This document shows positions 1-11,183 of a DNA stretch of 31,152 nt, one piece after another. The notes beneath the pieces are model-generated. The model was not told where the DNA came from. It worked only from the letters and a program-made list of their open reading frames with translations, and ran no database searches. Numbering within the stretch: position 1 is the first letter of the stretch; every line of letters begins with the position of its first letter. This DNA comes from Lingula anatina (Eukaryota > Brachiopoda > Lingulata > Lingulida > Lingulidae), in assembly GCF_001039355.2 (NCBI RefSeq), contig NW_019775590.1:273242-304393 (forward strand), read 5' to 3'. The position numbers were made by a program, and so were the translations under genes.

Positions 1-117
1 AGTCTTGATCTGCAATGGACTGGTACAATTTCAATTTTGATGTAAAACTCGCTTGATCGAGTCACTGCAAAATAAAGGCTCGTCAATGCAGTGAAAACGT
101 TTGAAGTTGATTTACAG

Positions 118-1413
118 TCACAGGGCAAACCTTTAACGCTAAAAGACCCTACAAAAGTAATTACCAATAACTGAAAAAACGGCTATATTTGGCGAAATTG
201 GCGCCGTCGCTGTCTACCTAATACTATTAAAGCACTATCTGATCATTCCAAATGTTTTTTCAGGCAAACCGTTTTTTGCTTCTCCCCTGGATATTGACGT
301 CATTCCTTTATGTAATCTACACCACAATACTGATCATACTGATTTGTGTGAATGAGCGTAAGTATACCCACCCGTAGGGCCATTTAGCTGTCTCCTTTCT
401 TAGGCATCCTCTACCTACGTCTATGTATAAATAACAAAAAGGTTTATCATTATTGCAGAAACGCAACACAGACGTTTAAGAAAGTGGAATGATATTATTT
501 TCAGGAAAAACAGCACGTCAATCCAATCAATTCTTCTTTGACAGTAGTAAATTCTATTCCTTATGCATATCTCAGCATCTAACAAGCAATTTGAGAAAAC
601 CGCCAGACAGATAACACGCTATATAGTACGGCCATCTCGCGCAATTCTATAGTCACAGATGGCTAATTTTGATCCATCTCGTTCTATTGATTTTCAGCGT
701 CCTCTCCCGTGGCATGGATGCTTTTTGTCACTTGTGTAATAATTATGGCTGTGAACGTAAGTATATCTTCTATATATATATTCAGTGGACCGTGCTGGCA
801 GATATTGGTTATTGATGATATAGAAACCCTTCTCATCTTCTCAACATCCTGTGGGCCTTGCTTGCAGATCTTGGGTATCCATGATATAGAACCCCATCGC
901 ACCCCCCCCTCCCCTTAAACTGCTCCTTCGGCTTTGGGATGTTTTGATGGAGAAATATCATTGATTCTGTACACCTGGGGGGATTCTTTTGTCCTTTTCC
1001 GGATAGAACGGAGGCGAGAAGGAGCAGACGCTGTCTTCTCCTGGAGAAAGCATGTGCGGGGGAGCATGTTCCTGCGCGCACGCGCATATATGTGTGCGTA
1101 GATTTGACGCCGTACCGTTATAAAATGCTTATGAACTTGACTTGATAAACACGTACATGTAACCAAAATTATTTCAGACAATCGAGCACTTTCACGGGAA
1201 ATAATTCTGTATCTCTGTTTCTTCAGATATACGCTTTGACATGTGTCGTTTCCTTCTACATAGAACTTGGGAAGAAAAGTACAGCGTACCGACACACTAA
1301 GGTATCTTACACACACACACACACACACACACGGGAAGAATATATATAAGATTGGTATCATATTTATTAATATCATTCTACAGACATTAAATTTGTATGG
1401 ATGCACAATTTAA
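118..1413 (+). CDS. Small multi-pass membrane protein gene, 3' part (5' end outside window)
   Basis: Four or five short exons with good splice sites and matching phases. Candidate exons are 118-156 (weaker), 264-357, 698-756, 1227-1301 and a last exon from 1384 ending at TAA 1411-1413. Acceptors such as tttttcag and donors GTAAGT/GTATCT are visible. Exon 264-357 gives a hydrophobic stretch beginning ANRFLLLPWILTSFLYV. Its last base joins exon 698-756, which gives SSPVAWMLFVTCVIIMAVN. Exon 1227-1301 continues in phase 0 with IYALTCVVSFYIELGKK and a basic tail. The product thus has at least two adjacent transmembrane helices and a short cytoplasmic end. The LLLPW start of one helix and the SFY..L end of the other recall small four-helix families such as DUF4728/LAPTM-like proteins, but I cannot confirm the family. 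AATAAA sites at 1540-1545 and 1600-1605 could end the transcript. An alternative last exon could start at 1698 (a phase-0 reading stops after nine codons). No ORF here is long enough to be seen without splicing. Confidence 0.5.
1309..1332. repeat. (AC)n microsatellite
   Basis: Twelve uninterrupted AC units, directly after the donor at 1302 and so inside the last intron of the membrane-protein gene. Confidence 0.95.
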
Positions 1414-3540
1414 CTTCTTTTTTTACTTATTACCGAAAGAGGACTGTTTAAAATCACCGCATCAAAAAATACTGCGAATCTTTTGTTACTTTTTACAAAT
1501 AATTTATATATGCGCTCTTATATTAGCATTTTTCGTAGAAATAAAACACATAAGGCCTAACCTCGTGCCTGATCTGCATTTGTCTTCTTGCGCCGCCCCA
1601 ATAAAATTTATCTCTGTAAAAAACTTACTTTACAAAAAGAAAAGTGAAACAGCACTAATTGTAGATATAACGTTCAATGTCTTTCTTTTTAATTTAGGTT
1701 CTTGTGACGTCAGATCACGCTCAGTGACAATCAAGTCCAGTCTTCGTTCCCTTACGCAAGCGACATCTATTGTATATTCCCAGACAATCCACGCATTTGG
1801 ACAAAGCTGTAGCATACACCTGTTTGTCGATTGCGTATACATCGACAGACTGAGGATTTTGCCAAGGAGCAAAGTAGGGGGGGGGGGGGCAAGGGTAAAA
1901 ATAGCAGGAGAGAGAAGTGGGTTCCCGGCACTTCCGAAACTAAGGAGGGCACGTGGTCTATGTTATAAGCCTTATTTTTAAAGACGTGGATATAAAAAAA
2001 CTCTGTCTAGTCATTGTTCTGTGGCTAGGTATTCTGACTCTTTACAAGTATTCTGTAAGAACACTTAACAAAAAGAAAACAACTAATAATAACAATAATA
2101 ATAATAATGATAATAATAAACTGGACACTCACTCAGCTGTATTGCTTTTTATTTTTCACAACGCTTTTGGATGCAGATGGTTAATAATAACCATCCCTTG
2201 TTTTTTTTATGTACAGACACGCCGTGCCTGTACATACATTGTATAGCTATCACCTGCGTTTGTCGTCACCGTCGTCGTAGACGCCGTGCCTATTGTTTTC
2301 ACACCTACAGCAGTGATCAATATTACTAAAATTCAGGGCGAGTTTGAAGATCAGCTTGATTGGACCAATTTTTAACAAAAGTTATGCCGTTTTTTTTCCA
2401 GCATACTTTATTTCTATATCAAATACGCATAACACATTTCAAGGAAAATTGATAGACCTATAGGTACATGTATTGTCTTCAATCTTACAGGATTGATTTT
2501 ATATTGCAAACTCAGTGGGGCGATTCATTGTATGTTAACACAAAATGTTTGAATAGCAGTTTCATTGGGTTTTTATGCTTTTTAAAGATTTCATTTTTCA
2601 AACACTAGAATTTTCAAAATGTGACTTTTAACTCCCATCCACCTGATGCCCTGTATAAGAAGCTTTTTTTTTTTTTTTTTTTTTTTTTTAAGCAAAAGTA
2701 ATGGTGTTTATGCTGTTAAGCTTTATGTAATATTATTTTGTGCACTTTCATCATGATTCTAGTATTGGAATTTTTCGTATGTGGGTTTGAACTCTCATGG
2801 GCCCGCTGCTTTATTCTTATTATCCATGTTACCTGTTGTGCGTTATTAAATTTTGATGTTGATTGACTGTGCTGTTACAAGCATTATTTATTATTGCATC
2901 AAAATTGACTAAATGACCTATTTTGTGCATCTTTGTTTTCTTCTTTTTGTCTGTACATTGTTGCCTTTTTATATTGTTTATGGTGCTTATTGTTTGTCTT
3001 TTTTATTAATTTAGTGCACACAATACCCTTATCTTTTTCACAGTATACACGGTATGTGCATTCTAAGGCAATCTCAGTCCGAAAAGTAATAACAATTTGA
3101 GAGAGAATGCGCAAAACACTTGACGGCTATAACGTTAAACTTAACTTAGTGGTGAATATTCGTATTCCATGGAGGTTGAGAATGTCCGTGTTAGCTTGTT
3201 TTCCAAGACGGCTAAGCTGATACACAGAGAGTTTGATGAAAATTATCGGCGAGCTTTAAGGTAGATACTTGTACGTGTTGCCAAGAAAATGGTTCATCCT
3301 TCCAATGTTCATGACGATGTAGAGCTTTATGAACGCTTCAAAATGGCACTCAGCGTGATGCTAATCAGGCAATCTTCAAATAGACATGCGGTTTTCACAA
3401 TATTATTCCAAAATGATAGAAGTCAAATTCTCTGATCTTTTCACAAAGGCATTCCTCTTTGATGTCAATCGTTTTGAAGATTTTTTAAAATAAACTGTCG
3501 CGCTTGTTGATACAGCATCAATGACACACGCACACAGAGG
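1414..3540. other. Intergenic stretch without a recognised gene
   Basis: Holds two AATAAA sites (1540, 1600), a G-run (about 1878-1888), an AAT-rich microsatellite (about 2084-2118) and a T-run (about 2667-2690). The open frames here are AT-rich, lack splice support and look like chance. From about 3280 on, the sequence matches the upstream region of truncated copy D near 21.04 kb, so the last 250 bases are promoter-flanking DNA of copy A. Confidence 0.6.
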
Positions 3541-3553
3541 TACGGAATAGCAG

Positions 3554-3589
3554 TTATGCAGGACCTACACCACCGCCGCTACTCAGTCT
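3554..3589 (+). promoter_or_regulatory. Core promoter of peptide copy A
   Basis: TTATGC (3554-3559) lies 31 bases upstream of the A in an initiator-like TCAGTCT (3583-3589). The same pair with the same spacing is found before copies B, C, D and E, where the box is TTATAC. The 5' non-coding exon would run from 3585 to 3667 and be spliced (AG|GTGAGT) to 3780, three bases before the start codon. Confidence 0.5.
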
Positions 3590-3782
3590 TGCTACAACGG
3601 TGCAGGAGCTAAGGTGTGCGTAGTAGACTTCGATAGTCGACTAGTTGGAAGCGTTATTTCATAATAGGTGAGTTTTCTTACTCGAATATCGCAAAAAACC
3701 CAACCACTAATAGCGTTTAATCTTTAATCTTTAATCTAATTTTGATACGTTAGTACATGTAGTTATCTTATATTTTCAGACG

Positions 3783-4682
3783 ATGACAGGATCTCTTGTC
3801 ACCATCCTGGTTGCTGTTTTCGTCATAGCCACTGTCATTAAAGAAGCTCAGGCAGCTTGTTGTAGAGCTGACAAGGTCGGATGGTGTGCAGACTGTACTG
3901 AGGTGAGATACCTTACCTGTTACATACCACACACGCGATAGTTACTGTCATTGTACCGGTATAAAGCCTTGTGTTTCCGGTATAAGGCGTAAGGCAGAAC
4001 GTAATACTCTGCGCAGACGATAACAGCTATCTCACCATCAGACGGTTTGTAAACATGCAGTCCATCAAACTGCAAAAAAGGTATAGACAGAAAAAGGCCT
4101 ATATGATGATAGGCAAAAAGCTCTTGCTGGCGGTCCTAAAAAAGGCGAGTTTCTGATGGAAAAAAATTCTATCTATAATAAGGTTTTACGATTTAAATGA
4201 TTAAACGAAGCCGGGCACACGTTGAAATAACTTCGTTCAGCTGTAAACAGCGACCATTCTGTTTTAGAACACTCCATATTGTGGATATGTGAAGTGTAAT
4301 ATATTCGGCTGTGCTTGCGACGGAGGCTGCAGAAAGGACTGCAACCCCTGGTACAGCGATTGGAATCAACCACCGTATGTATCTAACTGTTTCCTTCCTA
4401 TTTTTGAACTCCTACCAAGATATCATATAAAAAAGCTTTAGATTTGCCAATTGTTATAAAACAGTACACCGCAAGTTTGCTCCGTTAATGCGTTTGAGAA
4501 ATTCTCAGATATAGCTTTCGTTGATCATTGCTTAAAAGAAGACAGGAAGGAGTATTAAGAATGAAGTTCACTATTTCAGTTTCATGAAAGGCTATTACCG
4601 AAAATGCGAATGCCTAAACAAGAGATCTGTGGAAGATAGGACCGGGGGAGGTATTGTCGCTAGAGATACATACCTTAATTGA
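3783..4682 (+). CDS. Diedel-like secreted cysteine-rich peptide, copy A
   Basis: Three coding exons: 3783-3902, 4268-4374 and 4580-4682 (intron phases 0 and 2, all GT-AG), coding for 109 residues. Residues 1-24 are a clear signal peptide ending AQA; the mature peptide of about 85 residues starts with a CC pair and has 12 cysteines. The middle exon gives PYCGYVKCNIFGCACDGGC, closely resembling the conserved core of the Diedel family (Pfam Diedel). In Drosophila, Diedel is a secreted haemolymph protein that dampens IMD signalling, and homologues occur in some insect viruses. I infer an extracellular immune or signalling role. A is the most diverged intact copy (11 mature differences from C by eye, including G to V in the core). 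A 3'-UTR exon follows: the donor at 4692 is only 9 bases after the stop and the exon resumes at 5029. Membership of the family is likely; the function is unproven. Confidence 0.82.
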
Positions 4683-4790
4683 TGCAAACAGGTGAGGGAC
4701 CCACACGATTGTTTTTTTTTTTTTTTTTTTCTTTCGACTCCATTTAGAAGGCAATCTGCAACCGTGTGCCTATTATATACCACACTGATG

Positions 4791-4791
<1 letters not shown>

Positions 4792-4827
<36 letters not shown>
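4792..4827. repeat. (CA)n microsatellite in 3'-UTR intron of copy A
   Basis: About 17 CA units, preceded by a T-run near 4712-4730. Both lie in the intron between 4692 and 5028; copies C and E lack them. Confidence 0.95.
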
Positions 4828-4831
<4 letters not shown>

Positions 4832-5222
4832 ATGTTTTGTTCAGTGGTACAGCGATAGTCGTCAGTTTCACAATCTTCTAAATAAGTGCATATTTCCAAT
4901 GAAACAATGGAGATCGATCCAACACCGCAGGGGCAGCTAGGTTACTTTTAAAGTGTTATTTTATGTCATTATATATTTCATCTCGTGATTGTTTGCGAGT
5001 TATTTGTAAACATGCACTTGTGTTTCAGATATGCTCAAATTCCAAGGTCTAATTGATAAGAGGAAAGAAGCTCTGATTGGTATTAATATTCAAATAAAAA
5101 AAGCCTCACGTTGTCGAGTAAATGAAGATAATGGTGATTTGTTGGTGTTTATGCGAACTTTCCTTTTTCGGTTTTCACACATCATATTACTTTGCTTTAC
5201 CGGCATGTGCACATTTTGCCTA

Positions 5223-5228
5223 AATAAA
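5223..5228 (+). terminator. Polyadenylation signal of copy A
   Basis: AATAAA about 195 bases into the 3'-UTR exon (5029 onward), followed by T-rich sequence. It is the first canonical signal after the stop codon. Confidence 0.6.
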
Positions 5229-5259
5229 TATTTATTTCTATTTCAAATCCAATTCGTGA

Positions 5260-6819
5260 TTTTGTGAGATGATATTTGCAATTTTAACTGAAATACAGAA
5301 CTTTCTGACACTTCTGTTTTTGCTTATGTGTGAGTCATTAATCGTGATAATTAAAAGATAAACTTAATTTCTCAATATGTTGATCTAAAATTTGATATTA
5401 CCTTAATGAGTTGCCATTTGAGTATGAACCTGTCGAGAATTAAACACCTTCAACCTAGTGTCTTTTCCAATACCAACCAACAGTAACAATGTTTGACCTA
5501 GAGCTGTCTTATTCACAATCGAATCCACTATCTTCTCTAACACTAAATGATGTTACTATTGACCAACCTAACAACCCATTCCACCCTACTTCAGCTCGTA
5601 ATGAAAGGGAAAGTAAAACGAAAATTAATGATAAAATGAAATCCAGTGACTTTTTCTTCAAGTTTTACAAAATGAAATTTAATGGAATATCACTTTCTGG
5701 GTTTTGTAATGGCAATGATTTGACATACGGTAAACGTCTTTGCGCTTGATATACACCTTTAAGTCATTCAAATATTATACAAAACTAAAAATACTCTTCG
5801 CTCTTTCTTTTCTTTTTTTGGATGTTTACCCCCTACTTCTTCTCCTCATAGAATATATAGTTCTTACATGTTCTTGCCTGCGCACACAGCTGCGTACGCG
5901 TATTGAGTGGGAGCGTCTCACTTAAGGTGACAAGTTATCATAAAAAATGCTTTTCATAGTGTATGTCTTCAAATATGATATTGATTGTGTGAAAATTAAT
6001 ACCCCTTCTTAAGGGCTTTAGCTATTTCATAGCTTAAATTTACCATAAAGTTTAAATACAGGTGTTTTTCATCCAGAACATAGAATAAAGGATGCACAAC
6101 TGCACTAGCCAAAAAAGAAAATAAAAGATTTTTTGTCTATGGTGTGAATTTTACATTTTCCAGACAATAGTTGGTTAAGGTTGGTTTTCTGATTCCAGTG
6201 GCCACAAGCATTGGTTGTTAACAATTTATTTTTACAAGACTTTTGTCCCAATTCGTGTTCAGAGAAAATATTTGAAAATCTAAAACTAGCCATTGTCTAA
6301 AACCACTCAAGCGTATCAGTAATTTACTGAAGAAGTGAGATGGTGTTTTCTCACTTAATACAGTGACCAGTCTAACGTGTAACTTCGGTTATTTTGCAGC
6401 ACTGTGGTCAAAACAAAAACTTGTGTTTTCACCACTTAAGAATCAAAGAGAAAACACGTTGATTTAGTTATTATAGGAGCGATGCCACTTTGACGAAAAG
6501 ATTTTTCTCTTTGACAATATGTATAATATCTTTGCGAAGGAACTACATGTATATGGAAATTCGATTACTGTTAGAAAAGGCATAGAGTTGAAGTCTTGCC
6601 GCATGAAAAAGTGCAAGTTTTGCAGGCGTTATTAAATTTTGATCAATATTAGCAACGTTTAAATTATTTTCCATTCAACACCACTAAGTCACAATGCTAC
6701 AAAACTCTGTTCTTCATTTAAACCTGGAAATAACACCTTGCTACAAAATCCTGTCTTTCAACTAAAAAAAATAAATCTAAAATAAAACTCTAGACAGTAT
6801 ATAATGTTGTGAAATCCAT
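5260..6819. other. Spacer between convergent copies A and B
   Basis: AT-rich DNA between the 3' ends of A (+) and B (-). Just after the poly(A) site of A, about 5262-5320 resembles the 3' flank of copies C and E. The 86-codon frame at 5489-5749 has no recognisable domain or splice support. No RNA gene or promoter was recognised. Confidence 0.5.
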
Positions 6820-6825
6820 TTTAAT
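6820..6825 (-). terminator. Possible polyadenylation signal of copy B
   Basis: ATTAAA on the - strand, about 145 bases after the stop codon in the last exon. No AATAAA was seen on this strand nearby, so this variant is the best candidate. Confidence 0.3.
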
Positions 6826-6969
6826 TGCACGAAATTAAAATTGACAATTAGATAAATCAAGAGAATGATAAGATATTGGTTTACTCAACAAGATTACTCT
6901 TAAGTAATCCGAAAATAACTTTGTCTGCTAATATTCTTGTCTTCTTGACAATCAGCTCTTGGAATTTGA

Positions 6970-9446
6970 TCATACCTGAAACACAAATAAAAATTCACGA
7001 AATACGGGTAAAACCAAGTTAAAGAATGGCATGGCATGCTAAAAGTAATTACTGGATATGTGCTACATTTAAAATGAACCCGTAAGAGGAGTAAAAATAG
7101 TAGCAGTCATTTACCCGTCTGCGTCTGCGTCTAACGACAATACCGCCTTGGGGCACATCTTTCACTGATCTCTTGTTAAGGCATTCGCACTTTCGGTAAT
7201 AGCCGTACCTGAAACTGATATGTAATTTAGGCCATTAAAAACTATACAAAATTATTGTATTTTGTTTGAATTATAAGCAAACTGGTAAAATAATGTACGT
7301 GCAACTGTAACACGTACTTGATAGCCATTTCTCTTCTTGAACAATTGTTAACTTGATGTGTGCGCTGTTAAAAAAAACGCTGGAGCTGATACGGAACCAT
7401 GGGCAGATGTTGGCAACGTAACTCGTGCGAACTGCTGCGTATCTCACTTTGACCGCATTCAGATTCACACATCGTACTAGCTGGGTCGGACCAACTCTAC
7501 GGGGGATTCTCGCTAAATCGCAATCAGTGAATCAGCTTAATTGTCATACACGCCTCGAGCAGCGAGGGGGTTATTAACTATCGCTTGCTGATAAAAATGA
7601 TTCCACTGATTGCACTTCAGTCAGAATTTTCCTGCAAAGATGGACCGACCCAGCTACCGGTAGTGTGGTGTGTACCTCTGAATGCGCCCTTTGTATTCCC
7701 GTAACATAATTTACGGTACACTCTTCACCTGAGAACTAATCAACCTCATTAATCGGAGCAATTTGAGGTAGCTGTTTCGCATTGACAGTTGACTCCTTAA
7801 GCCCCCTTTACATTGGACGGCGTCATTTCTGCGTCCTTTGTGCGACCATGAAACTGACATCGCTGTGGTCGTAGAAAGGAGGCACAACTATCGCTTTGGT
7901 TGCAAAGTGATAAAATGATCGGCCAGTTGACGGCACGTAAAGTATCATTTGTTTTTACTCGGGGCCGTACTACGGGCCGCAGGAAGGACGCTGTCCAGTG
8001 TAGAGGGGGTTTGAAAGGGTTTTTAAAAGTATGTTTAGCGTCTCTGGGAGGCCTGTCGAGGATAACAGGAGTTCAAGAGGAAAATGAACAGATACATACG
8101 GCGGACGATGCCAATCGCTGTACCAGGGGTTGCAGTCCTTTCTGCAGCCTCCATCGCAAGCACAGCCAAAAATGTTACACTTCCCGTACCCACAATATGG
8201 AGTGCTCTGAAACAAAACAGTCGCTGTTGAATAGTGATCCAGAATAATTCCAAGTGGGCAGATGTAAATGTTTTAAATGCACATTTTAATGGTGAAGAAA
8301 ACAAGTGACATTGAGTTTTTTAATCTAAGCCGTCACGGCAATTTTACGCTAGACCTCACTATAATTTCACCAATTCGAACAGATTCATTAATTCAAGTCG
8401 ATGGTTAGAAATACTTTACGGTACATGTTATTGAACCCTCATTAATTCAAGTCTTTTTTTTCATGATATGGATATCCAACTATGGCTAAAAACTTCAGCT
8501 TTACAATTCATGCTTAACAACCTGGCAAGATAATTGAAAGGGTTATTTATATTATGTTTTTAAGGGGAGGATCCATTTTTATTATATTATTNNNNNNNNN
8601 NNNNNNNNNNNNNNNNGATACGGTTAAGAACTATGATTCAGCTAGCCAAAATCCAAAATTTTAATTTCATGATGGGAATGATATGGTGGTGTCAGCACAA
8701 AAGGAGGGTCAGCACAAAAAGGGAGAATCCGTTATTTTCATGGATATACATTTTCTGCACCAATGCAATGTTTACACATGTTGGATATTTGAATGACTCC
8801 ATATTAATTTGGATCAAACCGCTTCATGTCGAGAAAGCAAGGCAATGTTGTTTTCTACTCGTGCAGGTTCTTTGTCTCTTTCTAAATGAACAACCTTAAA
8901 CATTTAAACCGTGTGCTTGGCATATTTCCCCATTCCACACCAAGCACGAATTCCAGATAACCGCCAGGAACTAATGAATTTTAGAAATCATAAGGAAGCA
9001 CAGTTTTGCACAGTTCTGTAGAAATATTGTCCCTGCTTGGGCTTCACTTCCAAAACGGATGTTCAACATAGAGTAGCTATTATATAGTGGCCCCAGTACT
9101 GCAGTATGAACATTAACCGGTGATAAATAGAAGACTGATATGATACTTTTGTGCCGGTTACATGATCTCCCAAAGATTTGAAAGTACTGACTGATTATAA
9201 ATAAGAATCGGTTAAGATTTTAAAGATTTTATCACGGTTTAACTAAGAATCGCGGGATTAAGACATTCTTGGCTGTTCGTGGAATCCCTAGTCGGTGTTA
9301 AATAGGGGCAACAAACTGCCTCTTACCTCAGTGCAGTCTATACACCACCCGGACTTATCCTCTTTACAACAAGCTGCCTTGGCTTCGTTAACTATAGTGG
9401 CTATCACGAAGACAGCAACGAATATGGTGACAACAGATGCTGCCAT
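6970..9446 (-). CDS. Diedel-like secreted cysteine-rich peptide, copy B, with arginine-rich tail
   Basis: Read on the - strand. Exons are 9446-9327, 8206-8100, 7208-7115 and 6975-6970 (GTA then TGA), coding for 108 residues. The signal peptide (MAASVVTIFVAVFVIATIV..) ends around AKA, then comes a CC start and 12 cysteines. The core is YCGYGKCNIFGCACDGGC, identical to copy C. The third exon keeps YYRKCECLNKRSV, but the usual GGGIVARDTYLN ending is replaced by GGIVVRRRRRRV, made by a CGCAGA hexamer repeat at 7115-7132. The TGA used by the other copies is lost, so the stop falls two codons into the next exon, which is 3'-UTR in A, C and E. If the GTAAAT donor at 7114 is skipped, reading continues for about 20 further codons. 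Intron 1 (1.1 kb) is longer than in other copies and contains a 25-N gap; intron 2 carries two MITE-like elements. B is tail-to-tail with A. Confidence 0.78.
7478..7656. mobile_element. Fold-back MITE-like element in intron 2 of copy B
   Basis: The ends are perfect inverted repeats TAGCTGGGTCGG / CCGACCCAGCTA. The inside is also largely palindromic (caatcagtgaatca on the left answers tgattccactgattg on the right). There is no coding capacity. The other peptide copies lack it. Confidence 0.65.
7802..8009. mobile_element. MITE-like element in intron 2 of copy B
   Basis: The ends pair as imperfect 23-base inverted repeats: the left starts CCCCCTTTACATTGGACGGC, and the right, reversed, starts CCCCCTCTACACTGGACAGC. 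It is about 208 bases and non-coding. It ends about 90 bases from the donor of exon 2. Confidence 0.6.
8592..8616. other. Assembly gap (25 N)
   Basis: A run of 25 N inside intron 1 of copy B. The real length of the missing DNA is unknown, so the intron length and any insert there are uncertain. Confidence 0.99.
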
Positions 9447-9608
9447 CTTCTGGAATTACAGAATTGATACTAAGTCATATTTAAGTTAAGGATTAAACAC
9501 TAATTGTTATTATTGCCTCACTTTTGGATAAACAAAAATAATCTCACTGCTTTCTAACGTCCCGGACCTGTCTACTGTACACACCTTTGCCGCTGGACTG
9601 ATGTAGAG

Positions 9609-9644
9609 AGACTGAATAGGAGCTATTTCGTAGGTCCCGTATAA
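9609..9644 (-). promoter_or_regulatory. Core promoter of peptide copy B
   Basis: On the - strand, TTATAC (9644-9639) lies 31 bases before the A of TCAGTCT (9615-9609), as in the other copies. The 5' non-coding exon runs from about 9613 to 9548 and has a GTGAGA donor. It splices to the acceptor just before the start codon at 9446. Confidence 0.5.
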
Positions 9645-9801
9645 CTGAGTTTCCGCAGCACTGCTTGTGTCTTTGATGTTGTTTCAACAAGTAAAAAAGG
9701 TGAGTACAATAAGTTGGTGGTAACGTAGATCTTCAAAAAGATCACTATGAAAGAGAACTGCTTTGTGAAATAGATCTGACAATGAGACATCAAATATTTT
9801 C

Positions 9802-10518
9802 GTATAATAAAGGTGTGTGGAAAAAGGTAAATATGTGCATGTGACATCCTGTATGTCTTTTCGAAGTTGGCGTTTTATTTGGACAAGATACTATTCTTAT
9901 GTTAAAGTTTTTGCAACGGCATTTTGACTCTTTGTAGCATCAATATGACACCACTGTATGAAAACAGCTCTGATTTCAGTAAAAACAAAACAAGAAATGT
10001 TAGAGACCCAATTTTATCTTTTTGTTTTGTGTATTTTTATATGTGAGCGTAAGACAGACTGACATAAAAAAAAATCCATAAGAAATAATTAAAATCTACG
10101 AAGGTCCTTCAAATTTTAAGATATTGCTGGACTTAAACTACAATATGTGCATGCATGATCATTCCCTAAAACGTCAGTTATCTTTGTAGTCCTGCATTAA
10201 AGTTTTGTTTTTTTATATGTTCCAAATGTCCTCCGCGGCATTGAGGGACACTTGCATATGTCCCACAAAATTGTCGAACACTCGAACACATTCCACTTTG
10301 GGGATTTCCGTGATTTTTGCTGCAATTGTCGCCTTCAATTGTTTAAGGGTTGTTCTCGTACACTTTATACTTAAGGTATACCAACTGAAAAAATATGTGT
10401 GTTTGTGCCAGGGGCGGGGGGGGGGGGGCAGGGGGCAAGTCTGGTGAATGCCTTGCTCACTCAGCATCACACTTCCTTCCTATCACCTTGTATAAAAATG
10501 CCCCCGAGTCGAACTCGT
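9802..10518. repeat. Dispersed repeat R1, first copy
   Basis: About 700 bases that reappear in the same orientation at 22097-22788. They share long near-identical stretches (for example around 9845-9895 and 22137-22190) and a G-rich tract near 10415-10440. The function is unknown and neither copy has a convincing ORF. It lies between the promoters of the divergent copies B and C. Confidence 0.75.
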
Positions 10519-10639
10519 GTCTTATTCTAAAAGCACTATTCAAAGTTGACTTAAAGTGAAGATATAATGTCAAGACGTACGTTATGTAGAGGATATCACA
10601 TTTTATATCAACATTTTCAACGATCTGGTGCTGCCTATT

Positions 10640-10745
10640 TTCTTCACTTCCCCATTGACTCACATAAACCCACAACAATGAAACTCTTCAAGCAACCTAT
10701 ATTTCTTGTTAAAATCGCAAACAGCATCTTACAAAGGATGTTTTT
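10640..10745 (-). repeat. Inverted relic of the peptide-gene 3' flank
   Basis: The reverse complement of this stretch matches about 12688-12790, the DNA just after the last exon of copy C (also about 27630-27730 after E). Shared blocks include cttccccat and acaacaat. It sits directly against the left end of the C block and marks an inversion or fold-back joint. It implies another lost or rearranged - strand copy. Confidence 0.6.
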
Positions 10746-10986
10746 CATTTGAAAAACACATTTTATCCATTTCTGCATTAATCTGCCACTAGACAAAAAA
10801 ACACTCTATACTCAGATAGGTGTGCAGTTTTAATAATTTTACTCTCAAATGTTAGATGTTCCATTAACAGATTTCACAAAGCACTCCTCTTTCATATCGA
10901 TCTTTTTGTACGTTACCACCAATTGATTGTTCTCACCTTTTTGCTGATTCAATATCAAAGACACGCACAGAGCTGCGGAAGCTCAG

Positions 10987-11022
10987 TTATACGGGACCTA
11001 CGAAACCACTCCTATTCAGTCT
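10987..11022 (+). promoter_or_regulatory. Core promoter of peptide copy C
   Basis: TTATAC (10987-10992) lies 31 bases before the A of TCAGTCT (11016-11022). The 5' non-coding exon runs 11018-11083 with a GTGAGG donor and joins the acceptor at 11180, three bases before the start codon. Confidence 0.55.
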
Positions 11023-11183
11023 CCCTACATTACTTCAGCGGTAAAGGTGTGTGCGGTAGACCGGTTTGGGAAGTTGGATAGTGGTGAGGTTATTTTGCTT
11101 ATCGAACAGTGTAGAGAACAAAAAGCAATAAGTGTTTGATTCTTTATTTCAATATCTTAGCACCAATTCTGTAATTCCAGAAG

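Noticed and set aside
915-1406. 163-codon - strand frame
   Set aside because: It runs antisense to the supported exon 1227-1301, includes a translated (AC)n tract and shows no domain.
1397-1981. 194-codon + strand frame
   Set aside because: Low-complexity start, a translated G-run and no family signal. It may overlap the 3'-UTR of the membrane-protein gene. A spliced reading from 1698 was tried, but phase 0 stops after nine codons.
5489-5749. 86-codon + strand frame between copies A and B
   Set aside because: It begins with ATG and has mixed composition, but no signal peptide, domain, splice partner or duplicate elsewhere in the window.
7970-8304. Long frames on both strands over copy B exon 2
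   Set aside because: They read the real exon 8100-8206 in wrong frames or run through its splice sites into MITE sequence.
10567-10752. 61-codon frame resembling the - strand frame at 12675-12959
   Set aside because: The resemblance comes from the inverted non-coding 3' flank of the peptide gene, not from a shared protein.
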